Source: Streptomyces venezuelae | GTDB lineage: Bacteria > Actinomycetota > Actinomycetes > Streptomycetales > Streptomycetaceae | Length of the DNA stretch: 64,000 nucleotides | Direction: 5' to 3' | Assembly (NCBI RefSeq): GCF_008642335.1 | Contig: NZ_CP029191.1 | Span: forward strand, 620,001 to 684,000 | Part shown: positions 26,283 through 34,798 of the stretch, in pieces | Numbering within the stretch: the stretch's first letter is position 1 | How the letters are laid out: each line of letters begins with the position of its first letter | Translations under genes and position numbers: made by a program | The notes under the pieces: generated by a model | What the model saw: only the letters and a program-made list of their open reading frames with translations | Told to the model about the DNA's origin: nothing | The model's database searches: none

Positions 26283-27868
26283 TTCTTCGGCTGCCAGTCC
26301 TCGACGTTCCACCAGGGGCCGGAGGCCAGGCCGTGGTCGTGCGGCTCGACCTGGGTGCTCAGGTCGCCGAACTTCTTGTCGACGACGTAGAGGTGGTCGA
26401 TGTGCGTGAGGAACGTGTAGCCGGGGTTCTTCACCAGCTCGCGCTGGATCGTGTCGTACGCGGCCTGGCGCTTGGCGTGGTCACCGCTCTTGCGGGCGTC
26501 CTCCAGGGCCTTGTCGACCTTGGGGTTGTCGTAGTGCGCCATGTTGTTGAAGCCGTCGCCGGCGAGGGAGGACTTCAGGAGCGTGTACTGGTCGAAGTCG
26601 GGGTCGGCCGGGGAGCCGCCGCCGGCGAGGACCGCGTCCTTGGGCATGCGGGGCTCGATGACCTCCCACGTGCCGGACTGCACCTCGACCTTGATGCCGA
26701 GCTTCTTGGCGTCGGAGGCGTAGGCGAGGGCGTGGTCCTGGCGGAGCTTGTCCCCGGAGAGGTACCAGAGCGGGAACGTCGCCCGGACGCCGTCCTTCTC
26801 GCGGATGCCGTCCTTGCCGGGCTTCCATCCGGCGTCGTCGAGGATCTTCTTCGCCTTGTCGGCGTCGAACTCGCGCTCGGTGCCCTTGGTGAACCAGGGG
26901 CTGTCGGTCGGGACGGGCCCGTAGGCCTCCTTGCCCTCGCCGTACAGGATCGAGTCGACCATGGCCTTGCGGTCCACGCCGGTGTCGAGGGCGCGGCGGA
27001 TGTCGGTGTCGCCCGCGACCTTGTTGCCGGTGGGCAGGGTCACCACGCGGTAGTCGAAGGTCTTGGCGGCGTAGGTGTTCTTGCCGCTGTCGCTCTTGTA
27101 CTTCTTGGCGAGGTTGGGCGGCAGGATCGCGCCGTCGAGCTCACCGGCGTCGAGCCGGGTGGCGCGGATGTCGTCGTCCTTGATGATCGCCATGGTGAAG
27201 TTCTCGACCTTCGGCGCGCCGCCCCAGTAGTCGGGGTTGGCCTTGAAGGTCAGCTTCTCGCCCTTGGACCACTTGACCAGCTTGTACGGTCCCGTGCCGA
27301 CCGGCTTGGTGGTGAAGGTGCCGGTGTTCACGTCCTGCTTGCCCGCGACGTGCTCGGGGGCGATCGGCAGGACGGTGCGCTCGGCGAACGGCGCGTAGGG
27401 GTACTTGAGGTGGAAGACGACGGTGTCGTCGCCCTTGGCCTCGACGCTCTTGACGGCGTCCAGCTCGGTCTTCGACGCGTTGTTCGTCTTCTTGTCGAGG
27501 ATCGTCTCGTACGTGAAGACGACGTCCTTCGACGAGAAGGGCTTGCCGTCGCTGAACTTGACGCCCTTGCGGAGCTTGTACGTGTAGGTCTTGCCGTCGT
27601 CGGCGACCTTGGGCAGCTCGGCCGCGAGGGCGGGCTTGAGTTTCATGTCGGCGTCGTGCGTGAGCAGCCCGTCGAAGATCTTCGAGTTGCCGTCCTTGCC
27701 GTAGCCGAGGAGCGGGCTGAGGGTCTCCGGTTCGTAGGCGATGCCGACGACCGCGGAGTTCTTCGCGTCGCCGCCGCCGTCGCCGGGCGCCGAGCACGCG
27801 GAGGCGGCGACCGCTATCGCGGCCGCCGTCGCCGTCGCGCCTGCGCCCCGTATCGATCGGGCCCTCAT
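26279..27868 (-). CDS. ABC transporter substrate-binding lipoprotein, SBP_bac_5 family
   Basis: A 529-residue binding protein and the first gene of the importer operon. The N-terminal signal ends in a lipobox-like VAASAC, so it is probably lipid-anchored outside the membrane. Family landmarks are TYTYKLRKGVKFSDGKPF, VGTGPYKLVKW and DIRRALDTGVDRKAMVD. The family binds peptides, nickel chelates or opines; specificity is not readable. ATG 27868 has AGGGG eight bases upstream; GTG 27877 has the same element too close. Confidence 0.88.
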   Translation of the reverse strand: MRARSIRGAGATATAAAIAVAASACSAPGDGGGDAKNSAVVGIAYEPETLSPLLGYGKDGNSKIFDGLLTHDADMKLKPALAAELPKVADDGKTYTYKLRKGVKFSDGKPFSSKDVVFTYETILDKKTNNASKTELDAVKSVEAKGDDTVVFHLKYPYAPFAERTVLPIAPEHVAGKQDVNTGTFTTKPVGTGPYKLVKWSKGEKLTFKANPDYWGGAPKVENFTMAIIKDDDIRATRLDAGELDGAILPPNLAKKYKSDSGKNTYAAKTFDYRVVTLPTGNKVAGDTDIRRALDTGVDRKAMVDSILYGEGKEAYGPVPTDSPWFTKGTEREFDADKAKKILDDAGWKPGKDGIREKDGVRATFPLWYLSGDKLRQDHALAYASDAKKLGIKVEVQSGTWEVIEPRMPKDAVLAGGGSPADPDFDQYTLLKSSLAGDGFNNMAHYDNPKVDKALEDARKSGDHAKRQAAYDTIQRELVKNPGYTFLTHIDHLYVVDKKFGDLSTQVEPHDHGLASGPWWNVEDWQPKK

Positions 27869-27899
27869 GCTCCACACCCCTACTGAAGATCAACCGTTG

Positions 27900-27943
27900 T
27901 TGCGAACGGGTCGCAATTATGCCTTATGTAATAGCGACGTAAA
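27900..27943 (-). promoter_or_regulatory. Promoter and inverted-repeat operator of the ABC importer operon
   Basis: On the minus strand TTTACG (27943-27938) and CATAAT (27921-27916) are 16 bases apart and fit -35/-10. Immediately downstream lies the inverted repeat TTGCGA-ACGGG-TCGCAA (27900-27916), which would cover the transcription start. This position suits repression. The regulator is unknown. Confidence 0.45.
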
Positions 27944-27947
27944 ACGC

Positions 27948-27975
27948 GCAGCCCGCACCTGGTGGGTGCGGGCTG
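27948..27975 (-). terminator. Perfect hairpin terminator after the acyl-CoA dehydrogenase operon
   Basis: GCAGCCCGCACC pairs perfectly with GGTGCGGGCTGC over 12 bp around the loop TGGT. On the minus strand it is followed by GCGTTTTACG, a short T run, so it suits termination of the operon ending at 28010. It also insulates the ABC importer promoter next to it. Confidence 0.8.
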
Positions 27976-28009
27976 CATGGATATGCGGGGGTGGGGCGTC
28001 GACGGGGTC

Positions 28010-29113
28010 TCAGGGTGCCTGGAGGTCGACCAGGTCCGCCAGCGCATCGCGGTGCCTGCCCGCCGTGCCGTAGGCGATCGAGTCCGCTTTGGCGCGCTTC
28101 AGGTACAGGTGGACGGGGTGCTCCCAGGTCATGCCGATGCCGCCGTGCAGCTGGAGCGCCTCCTCGGCGGCGTGCACCGCCACGGGTGCGGCGTAGGCCT
28201 GGGCGAGGGCGGCCGCCACGTCCGCGTCGGCGCTGTCCGTGGCGAGCGCGTCGGCGGCGTTGCGCGCGGCGGCGCGGGTGTTCACGACCTCGAGCCACAG
28301 TTCGGCGAGCCGGTGCTTGAGCGCCTGGAAGGAGCCCACGGGCCGGTTGAACTGGTGTCGCTCCTTCGTGTACCTGACGGTCTCGGTGAGGCACCACTCG
28401 GCGATCCCGAGCTGTTCGGAGGCCAGCAGCGCGGCACCGGTCCGCAGACCACGCCGTACCGCCGCGCCCGCGTCCGGCGTCAACTCACGCGCCGCGGCAC
28501 CCTCGAAGGTCACCGCGGCGAGCGGCCGGGTCAGGTCGAGGGAGGTCCGCGGGGTGACGGTGACGCCGTCCTGCGCCGTGTGCACGGCGTAGAGCGCGCC
28601 GTCGTCGGCGGGGACGAGCAGGACGTCGGCGCCGGCCGCGTCCGCGATGCCGGTCAACTGGCCGTGCAGCGCGCCCGCTTCATGACGTACGCCCGGGAAG
28701 GGAGCGCCCGGGGCGGCCGCGAGGCCCACCGCGAGCGCGCCAACGGTGCGCCCGGCGGCGAGCGCGCTCACCCACTCGGTCGCCTCGCTTCCCCCGCACG
28801 CGAGCAGCGTCTCCGTGGCCACGACGGCGCTGCTGAGGTAGGGCACGGGCGCGACCGCGCGGCCCAGCTCCTCCAGGACGACGGCCGCTTCGCGGTGCGA
28901 GGCGCCCTGACCGCCCAGGTCCTCGGGGACGAGGAGCCCGGCGAGGCCCATGCCGTCGGTGAGCGCCTTCCACAGTTCACGGTCGTGCGGTCCGTCGGCG
29001 GCCGGCGCTTCGGCGCGGGCGAGGACGCTGGCGGCGTCGCACCGGTCGGCGAGCAGGTCCCGCACGGCGCGGCGCAGCGCCTCTTCCTCTTCGGAGTACA
29101 GCAGGTCGCTCAT
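28010..29113 (-). CDS. Acyl-CoA dehydrogenase, short FadE type
   Basis: A 367-residue FAD enzyme that would oxidise an acyl-CoA at C2-C3. Landmarks are VPEDLGGQG in the N-terminal helical domain, TKERHQFNRPVGSFQALKHRLAE, and LQLHGGIGMTWEHPVHLYLKRA. It lies downstream of a second acyl-CoA dehydrogenase with ATGA overlap. In actinobacteria such adjacent, unequal pairs often form heteromeric enzymes for steroid side-chain or branched acyl-CoA breakdown, with only one subunit carrying the catalytic base. That heteromer is inference here. Confidence 0.87.
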   Translation of the reverse strand: MSDLLYSEEEEALRRAVRDLLADRCDAASVLARAEAPAADGPHDRELWKALTDGMGLAGLLVPEDLGGQGASHREAAVVLEELGRAVAPVPYLSSAVVATETLLACGGSEATEWVSALAAGRTVGALAVGLAAAPGAPFPGVRHEAGALHGQLTGIADAAGADVLLVPADDGALYAVHTAQDGVTVTPRTSLDLTRPLAAVTFEGAAARELTPDAGAAVRRGLRTGAALLASEQLGIAEWCLTETVRYTKERHQFNRPVGSFQALKHRLAELWLEVVNTRAAARNAADALATDSADADVAAALAQAYAAPVAVHAAEEALQLHGGIGMTWEHPVHLYLKRAKADSIAYGTAGRHRDALADLVDLQAP

Positions 29114-30297
29114 CGCGCGAGGTCCTTCCAGGCGACGTCCTTGTCGGTGCGCGGCTCGGCGGGCAGGCCGAGGACGCGCTCGGCGACGATGTTCAGCAGG
29201 ACCTCGCTGGTCCCGCCCTCGATGCTGTTGCCCTTGGAGCGCAGGTAGCGGTAGCCCGCCTCGCGGCCCACGAAGTCGACCAGCTCGGGCCTGCGCATCG
29301 TCCAGTCGTCGTACGACAGCCCTTCCTCGCCGAGGAGTTCCACCTCAAGGCCGCTGATCTCCTGGTTGAGGCGGGCGAAGCCCAGCTTCATGCCGGAGCC
29401 CTCGGGGCCCGGCTGCCCCGCGACGAGCTGCTGGCGCAGCCGCTCGCCGGTCAGCCGGGCGACCTCCGCGTCGACCCACAGCTTCAGGAGCCGCTGGTGC
29501 AGGTCGTGGGTGCGCAGGTCGCGGCGGTCGCGCCAGGCCTTGGCGACGGGGCCGATCATGCCGCCCTCGCGCGGGATGCGCATGCCGCCGATGGAGACGC
29601 GCTCGTTCATGAGGGTGGTCTGGGCGACCTTCCAGCCGTCGCCGACCTCGCCGAGCCGGTGCGCGTCGGGGATGCGCACGTCGGTCAGGAACACCTCGTT
29701 GAACTCGGCCTCGCCGGTGATCTGGCGCAGCGGCCGCACCTCGACGCCGGGGTCGGTCATGTCGCACACGAAGTACGTGATGCCGCGGTGCTTGGGCAGG
29801 TCCGGGTCGGTGCGGGCGATGAGGATGGCCCAGCGCGCGGTGTGGGCGCTGGACGTCCACACCTTCTGGCCGTTCACCACCCAGTCGCCGGTCTCCGCGT
29901 CGCGGACGGCGCGCGTGCCGAGCGCCGCGAGGTCGGAGCCCGCGCCCGGCTCGCTGAAGAGCTGGCACCACACCTCCTCGCCGGTCCACAGCGGGCGCAG
30001 GAAGCGCCGCTTCTGCTCATCGGTGCCGAAGCCGAGGACGGTCGGAGCGGCCATGCCGAGGCCGATGCCGATGCGGCGCGGGTCGTTGTCGGGCGCGCCC
30101 GCGGCCTCCAGTTCGGCGTCGACGACGGCCTGGAGGGAGCGCGGCGCCCCGAGACCGCCGAGGCCCTCGGGGTAGTGCACCCAGGCGAGCCCGGCGTCGA
30201 AGCGGGCCTTGAGGAAGTCGGCGCGGTCCGTCGTGGCGGGCGGGTGCGCCGCGAGCAACGCGCGGGTACGGGTGCGCAGTTCAGCGGCGTCGATCAC
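29110..30297 (-). CDS. Acyl-CoA dehydrogenase, long FadE type
   Basis: A 395-residue FAD enzyme. It has the flavin-proximal CQLFSEPGAGSDLA and GDWVVNGQKVWTSSAHTARW, and the C-terminal RSKGNSIEGGTSEVLLNIVAERVLGLP, all classical acyl-CoA dehydrogenase motifs. GTG 30297 overlaps the quinone-oxidoreductase stop as GTGA and its own stop overlaps the next start as ATGA, so the three genes are one operon. It probably partners with the shorter dehydrogenase. Substrate chain length cannot be read. Confidence 0.9.
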   Translation of the reverse strand: MIDAAELRTRTRALLAAHPPATTDRADFLKARFDAGLAWVHYPEGLGGLGAPRSLQAVVDAELEAAGAPDNDPRRIGIGLGMAAPTVLGFGTDEQKRRFLRPLWTGEEVWCQLFSEPGAGSDLAALGTRAVRDAETGDWVVNGQKVWTSSAHTARWAILIARTDPDLPKHRGITYFVCDMTDPGVEVRPLRQITGEAEFNEVFLTDVRIPDAHRLGEVGDGWKVAQTTLMNERVSIGGMRIPREGGMIGPVAKAWRDRRDLRTHDLHQRLLKLWVDAEVARLTGERLRQQLVAGQPGPEGSGMKLGFARLNQEISGLEVELLGEEGLSYDDWTMRRPELVDFVGREAGYRYLRSKGNSIEGGTSEVLLNIVAERVLGLPAEPRTDKDVAWKDLAR

Positions 30298-31262
30298 GCG
30301 GCACCTCCGTGCGGCAGGACGACCACGCGGCCGGTGGTGACGCCGTCGGCGACGCGCTGCACGGCGGAGGCGCCGTCGGCCATCGGCACGCGCTCGCTCA
30401 CCAGCGGCTTGATGGCGCCCTTGGCGGCGAGCTCGGTGAGCTCGTCGTGGCAGCGCAGGATGGAGCGCGGGTCCTTGGTCTTGTAGAGGCCCCAGTGCAG
30501 GCCCAGGATCGAGTAGTTCTTCACGAGGGCGTGGTTGAGCGCGGGGGTGGGGATGGTGCCGCTCGCGAAGCCGATGACGACGATGCGTCCCTCGAAGGCC
30601 ACGCACTTCGCGGACTTGGTGTAGGCGTCACCGCCCACGGGGTCGTAGATCACGTCGGCGCCGCGTCCGCCCGTCGCTTCCTTGACGGCGCCGATCACGT
30701 CGTCCGAGCGCCGGTCGAGGACGAGGTCGCAGCCGAGCTCGCGGGCGACCCGTACCTTCTCCTCGCCGCCGACGACGCCGATGACCTTGGCGCCCGCGGC
30801 CTTGCCGAGCTGCACCGCGGCGCTGCCCACGCCACCGGCGGCCGCGTGCACGAGGAGCGTCTCGCCCTCCTTCAGATGCGCGCGGCGGTGCAGGGCGAAC
30901 CACCCTGTCTGGTAGCCGATGTGGAGCGCGGCGGCCTCCGCGTCGTCGAGCGCGTCGGGGGCGGGCAGCAGCCCGGCGGCGTCGGCGACGGCGTACTCGG
31001 CGAGGCCTCCGTACGGCAGCACGGAGTTGGCGATCACGCGCCGCCCGTCCTCCGTCTCACCGCAGATCTCCACGCCGGGCGTGAACGGCAGCGGCGGCCT
31101 GACCTGGTACTGACCCCGGCAGAGCAGCGCGTCCGGGAAGTTGATGTTCGCGGCGCGGACCTTCAGCAGCACCTGCCCCTCTTCGAGCGGAGGGCGTTCC
31201 ACCTCGGCGAGGCGCATCACCTCGCCCGGCTCGCCGTTCTCGTGCACTTGCCATGCCTGCAT
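30294..31262 (-). CDS. NADPH:quinone oxidoreductase family protein (MDR zinc-free)
   Basis: A 322-residue medium-chain dehydrogenase/reductase without the zinc ligands of alcohol dehydrogenases. The nucleotide-binding motif is LLVHAAAGGVGSAAVQLGKAAG, and the N-terminus MQAWQVHENGEPGEVMRL is typical of the quinone reductase/crotonase-linked class. ATG 31262 is chosen for GGAGG seven bases upstream; 28 further codons are open but would run over the operator. As first gene of the operon it may accept electrons or reduce an enoyl product from the dehydrogenases. Confidence 0.87.
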   Translation of the reverse strand: MQAWQVHENGEPGEVMRLAEVERPPLEEGQVLLKVRAANINFPDALLCRGQYQVRPPLPFTPGVEICGETEDGRRVIANSVLPYGGLAEYAVADAAGLLPAPDALDDAEAAALHIGYQTGWFALHRRAHLKEGETLLVHAAAGGVGSAAVQLGKAAGAKVIGVVGGEEKVRVARELGCDLVLDRRSDDVIGAVKEATGGRGADVIYDPVGGDAYTKSAKCVAFEGRIVVIGFASGTIPTPALNHALVKNYSILGLHWGLYKTKDPRSILRCHDELTELAAKGAIKPLVSERVPMADGASAVQRVADGVTTGRVVVLPHGGAA

Positions 31263-31296
31263 GCGGGGCCTCCACGGGGCTGTCGTAGACCGTGCT

Positions 31297-31317
31297 CGAC
31301 CGCATACTAAGCGGTCG
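31297..31317 (-). promoter_or_regulatory. Perfect 7-7-7 inverted repeat upstream of the acyl-CoA dehydrogenase operon
   Basis: CGACCGC and GCGGTCG are separated by ATACTAA. The repeat lies 35 bases before the first start codon, in the expected -10 zone. The form is like operators of TetR-type regulators of acyl-CoA metabolism; no such regulator gene is next to it. Confidence 0.55.
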
Positions 31318-31360
31318 CTTGCACTCAAGGGAACAGCCCTGGACACCCTCCGCGCCTACC

Positions 31361-32002
31361 TCACCCGGCCTCGCCCTTGCGCGTGGGCCGGGCCCGTACA
31401 TGCATGCGCTCCCCCTGCGGCCCGAACAGGCTGATGAACTCCGCGCCGCCCTCGCTCGTCGCCCCGAACCAGTGCGGGACCCGGGTGTCGAACTCCGCGG
31501 CCTCCCCCGGCCCGAGCACCACGTCGTGGTCGCCGAGGATCAGGCGCAGCCTGCCCGAGAGCACGTACAGCCACTCGTACCCCTCGTGCGTCTGCGGGTC
31601 CGGGGCGGGCGAGGTGCGCGCGGGCTCGACGACCTTGTACGCCTGGAGGCCGCCGGGCTGGCGGGTCAGCGGCAGCATGGTGCGCCCGTGCCGGACGATC
31701 GGCTTGGCCCGCACGCGCGGGTCGCCGACCGGCGGGGCGCCGACCAGCTCGTCCAGCGGGACCTGGTGGGCGCGGGCGATCGGCAGGAGCAGTTCGAGGC
31801 TGGGCTTGCGGTGTCCGGACTCCAGGCGGGACAGGGTGCTCACGGAGATGCCGGTGGCAGCGGAGAGTCCGGCGAGGGTGGCGCCGCGCTCCTTTCGGAT
31901 GCGGCGGAGCCGGGGCCCCACCTCGGTGAGGACCTGATCCATGGCTTCCGGTTCCGCGCCGTCGCCGCCTTGCCGACCGGGCCCTGCGTGCTTCTCGCTC
32001 AT
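31361..32002 (-). CDS. XRE-family regulator with C-terminal cupin domain
   Basis: A 213-residue DNA-binding protein. Residues about 28-85 form the helix-turn-helix (RRIRKERGATLAGLSAATGISVSTLSRLESG) and residues about 130-200 a cupin barrel (HEGYEWLYVLSGRLRLILGDHDVVLGPGEAAEF). Such proteins sense a small ligand through the cupin and often control the neighbouring gene. The start is uncertain: ATG 32002, 32011 and 32014 are all in frame and none has a clear ribosome-binding site. It is divergent from the CPYC flavoprotein, with two operator-like repeats in between. Confidence 0.87.
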   Translation of the reverse strand: MSEKHAGPGRQGGDGAEPEAMDQVLTEVGPRLRRIRKERGATLAGLSAATGISVSTLSRLESGHRKPSLELLLPIARAHQVPLDELVGAPPVGDPRVRAKPIVRHGRTMLPLTRQPGGLQAYKVVEPARTSPAPDPQTHEGYEWLYVLSGRLRLILGDHDVVLGPGEAAEFDTRVPHWFGATSEGGAEFISLFGPQGERMHVRARPTRKGEAG

Positions 32003-32021
32003 GCCGACCATCATGCCAGTT

Positions 32022-32059
32022 CTTGCGGTATCGGCAAGCTCACTTGTTGATTCGGCATC
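32022..32059. promoter_or_regulatory. Two operator-like repeats 21 bp apart between divergent genes
   Basis: The first unit is CTTGC-GGTATCG-GCAAG (32022-32038), a perfect 5-bp inverted repeat. The second is CTTGT-TGATTCG-GCATC (32043-32059), with the same spacing and partial symmetry. The repeat offset of 21 bases is two helical turns, so two dimers would sit on the same DNA face. The XRE-cupin protein is the natural candidate. Confidence 0.55.
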
Positions 32060-32092
32060 GTCGGGCGCATGGTGCGAGTGGAGGTGGTCACG

Positions 32093-33166
32093 ATGACCGA
32101 GAACGCTCAGGACAGCGACAACGCTCAGGACAGGCGGAACGAGATGGGGAGCGGGCAGGTGTACGACGTGGTGGTGGTCGGCGGAGGGACCGCGGGGCTG
32201 AGCGCCGGCCTCGTGCTCGGCCGCTCCCGCCGGCGGGTCCTCGTGGTCGACGCGGGCGAGCCGCGCAACGCGCCCGCCGCGCACATGCAGGGCTACCTGT
32301 CGCGGGACGGCATGCCGCCCGCCGAATTCCTCGCCGAAGGACGACGGGAGCTTGAGCGGTACGGGGTGGAGGTCGTGCGCGACCGCGTGTCGGCCGTGCG
32401 GCCGGACGGCACCGGAGAGTTCGGGGTCGGGCTGGCGGACGGCGGGCAGGTGCACGCGCGCCGGGTCGTCATGGCGACGGGCCTCGTGGACGAACTCCCC
32501 GACGTGCCGGGCGTCGCCGAGCGCTGGGGCCGTGACGTGCTGCACTGCCCGTACTGCCACGGCTGGGAGGTGCGGGACGAGCCCTTCGGCGTCCTCGCAT
32601 CCGAACCCTTCAACAGTCACCAGGCGCTCCTTGTGACCCAGTGGTCCAAGGACGTGACCCTGTTCCTGCACACCGTGCGGGACCTGCCGGACGAGGAGTG
32701 GGAGAGGCTGGCCGCCGCCGGGGTACAGGTCGTGGAGGGCGAGGTCGCGGGCCTCGCGGTCGAGGACGACCGGCTGGCGGGCGTGCGGCTCGCCGACGGC
32801 CGGGTCTTCCCCCGCTCGGTGCTGTTCGTCGCCGCGAAGCCGGTCGCCCGGGGCGGTCTCCTGGCCGACCTCGGCGCCAAGCACAAGGACACCCCGTTCG
32901 GCCCGTACCCGCAGGTGGACGAGGTCGGCCGCACCAGCGTTCCCGGCGTCTGGGCGGTGGGCAACGCGGCGAGCCCCATGGAGCAGGTGATCAACGCGGC
33001 GAGCGCCGGCTACCGGGCCGGTGTGACCATCAACGCCGAGCTCGTCATGGCCGACCTCGACGTGGAGGTGGCCCGGCGCCGGGCGGGCGTCTTCTCGCCC
33101 CGCGCGGAGGCGGAGGTGGCCCGCGTGTCGGCCGGCGCCCGCACCCACGAGCTCACCGCGGGCTAG
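32093..33166 (+). CDS. Thioredoxin-reductase-like NAD(P)/FAD oxidoreductase
   Basis: A 357-residue flavoprotein. FAD binds at VVVVGGGTAGLSAGLVLGRS. The redox-active pair is in HCPYCHGWEVRD (about residues 154-165), and a C-terminal GVWAVGNAASPMEQVINAASAG closes the FAD site. The HCPYCHG form belongs to a thioredoxin-reductase-like class that includes disulfide-forming dithiol oxidases of natural-product pathways. The usual GxGxxA NADPH loop is replaced by FGVLASEPFNSHQA, so it may not use NADPH. ATG 32093 has GGAGG nine bases upstream. The regulator is divergent. Confidence 0.85.
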   Translation: MTENAQDSDNAQDRRNEMGSGQVYDVVVVGGGTAGLSAGLVLGRSRRRVLVVDAGEPRNAPAAHMQGYLSRDGMPPAEFLAEGRRELERYGVEVVRDRVSAVRPDGTGEFGVGLADGGQVHARRVVMATGLVDELPDVPGVAERWGRDVLHCPYCHGWEVRDEPFGVLASEPFNSHQALLVTQWSKDVTLFLHTVRDLPDEEWERLAAAGVQVVEGEVAGLAVEDDRLAGVRLADGRVFPRSVLFVAAKPVARGGLLADLGAKHKDTPFGPYPQVDEVGRTSVPGVWAVGNAASPMEQVINAASAGYRAGVTINAELVMADLDVEVARRRAGVFSPRAEAEVARVSAGARTHELTAG

Positions 33167-33686
33167 GGCTCTCCGTGTCCAGCAGGATCCACTGGTCGTC
33201 CGGCGCGTGCGCGGCCACGGAGGCGGGGACGGGCCGCGACTCCTCGCGCCAGTCGGACCCCACGGCGGCCGTCGCGACCCCGCGCCAGAACCGGGCGGCG
33301 CCCGCGTTGGCGGGCTGGAACGCGATCGCCCAGGCACCCGGCCGGGAGCGCAGCAGCTGAAGCGCCGCCTCCCGGCCGACACCGCGTCTGCGCAGCGCCC
33401 GTACGACGAAGAACGCGGAGATCGAGGTCGCACCCTCGGGCATCGGGCGGGTCAGCACGAAACCGGCGGGCGCCGACCCGTACTGGATGAGCAGGGCCGA
33501 CCGCCCCGGCTCGTCGAAGAACAGCGGCAGCCTGCCGAACTCGAACGTCCCGTCGGGCGAGGGAAGGTACCCGAGGAACTCCGACATGTCGTGCCGGTAG
33601 AGCTGAGCCAACCGCTCGACCACGGGCCGGAGTTGGGCATCGGCCGGGCGGAGAACGGTTCGTACGGGTTCGTCGGCGCAGGTCAT
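33153..33686 (-). CDS. GNAT family N-acetyltransferase
   Basis: A 177-residue acetyltransferase-fold protein: SISAFFVVRALRRRGVGREAALQLL carries the acetyl-CoA loop (RRRGVG), followed by FQPANAGAARFWRGVA. The substrate is unknown. ATG 33686 is chosen as the family-like start; a 36-codon upstream extension is rich in Arg and Cys and not credible. Its stop overlaps the flavoprotein stop by 14 bases in convergent orientation, so the two transcripts are complementary at their ends. Confidence 0.8.
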   Translation of the reverse strand: MTCADEPVRTVLRPADAQLRPVVERLAQLYRHDMSEFLGYLPSPDGTFEFGRLPLFFDEPGRSALLIQYGSAPAGFVLTRPMPEGATSISAFFVVRALRRRGVGREAALQLLRSRPGAWAIAFQPANAGAARFWRGVATAAVGSDWREESRPVPASVAAHAPDDQWILLDTESPSPR

Positions 33687-33723
33687 CCGGGGATTCTCGC
33701 ACCGCACACGAAGTGCGCACCTG

Positions 33724-34707
33724 TCAGGGCGCGTTCGTGAAGGATCGGCGGTACGAGCGCGGCGGCACGCCCCGGCGGCGTACGAACTGTTCACGCAGGA
33801 CGGCGGCGCTTCCGTAGCCCACGCGGCGTGCGATCTCCTCGACCGGCAGGTCCGTGGTCTCCAGGAGTTCCTCCGCGCTGCTCAGGCGCAGGCTCCGCAG
33901 CCAGGCGTGCGGCGTGGTGCCGGTCGCGGCGGTGAAGCGGCGGGCGAAGGAGCGTGGGCTCATGACGGCCCGCCGGGCCAGTTCCGCGACGGGCAGCGGC
34001 TCGTGCAGGTTCTCGCGGGCCCAGGCGAGCACGTCGGACAGCCGGTCGTCATGGCAGTCCTCGGGAACGGGGGCGGCCAGATACTGCGCCTGGCCTCCGT
34101 CGCGGTGCGAGGGCAGGACGACGTCACGGGCGACAATGTTGGCCAGCGCGGCGCCGTGTTCCCTGCGCAGCAGATGCAGGCAGAGGTCGAAGCCCGCCGC
34201 GGCGCCCGCGCCGGTGATGACGCGCCCTTCGTCGATGTAGAGGGCGTCGGGTTCGACGGTGACGTCCGGGTGGCGCTGTGCGAGCAGGTCCGCGAACCGC
34301 CAGTGTGTGGTGGCCCGTCGGCCGTCGAGCAGCCCCGCGGCGGCGAGTGCGAAGGCGCCGACGCAGTGGGCGGCGACGAGCGCGCCGCGCTCGTGTGCCG
34401 CCGCCAGCGCGTCGAGAACGGGGGGCGCGGGCGGCGTACGGAAGTCGGCCCAGGGCAGGGCGATCACGAGGTCGGCGGTGGCGAGGCGGTCCAGGCCGTG
34501 CGTGAGGGCGAGCGGTACGCCGAGGTCGGTGGGGACCGGGCCCGGCCGGTCGGTGCAGAGGACGAAGTCGAAGCCGGGCGCGGCCTCACCGTGCGGCCCG
34601 AAGACCTCGGTGACGATGCCGACGGCGAGCATGCCGACGCCGGGCGGGGTGTAGGCGGCGACGGTCCTGAAAGGGGCCGAGGGAGGTGCGGGCGGCGAGG
34701 TGGACAC
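33724..34707 (-). CDS. GlxA-type regulator: DJ-1/PfpI domain plus AraC helix-turn-helix
   Basis: A 327-residue transcription factor. Residues about 15-190 are a DJ-1/PfpI-like domain with the nucleophile-elbow Cys in GALVAAHCVGAFALAAAGLLDG. Residues about 225-320 hold two AraC helix-turn-helices (VAELARRAVMSPRSFARRF and VEEIARRVGYGSAAVLREQF). It is divergent from the MBL-fold gene with 91 bases between, so it is likely its regulator. Confidence 0.88.
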   Translation of the reverse strand: MSTSPPAPPSAPFRTVAAYTPPGVGMLAVGIVTEVFGPHGEAAPGFDFVLCTDRPGPVPTDLGVPLALTHGLDRLATADLVIALPWADFRTPPAPPVLDALAAAHERGALVAAHCVGAFALAAAGLLDGRRATTHWRFADLLAQRHPDVTVEPDALYIDEGRVITGAGAAAGFDLCLHLLRREHGAALANIVARDVVLPSHRDGGQAQYLAAPVPEDCHDDRLSDVLAWARENLHEPLPVAELARRAVMSPRSFARRFTAATGTTPHAWLRSLRLSSAEELLETTDLPVEEIARRVGYGSAAVLREQFVRRRGVPPRSYRRSFTNAP

Positions 34708-34798
34708 GGGCGCAGTCTGGCACGGCTGGCAGTAATCCTGCGATCAGCGGCAGGCGTGCCACTCGTTTCCGGGTCCGCCGCCCGGAAGGATCACGGTC

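Noticed and set aside
26276..27886. Open frame of 536 codons opposite the ABC binding protein
   Set aside because: The binding protein has a lipobox and family motifs; the antisense product is a valine/leucine/glycine-rich shadow.
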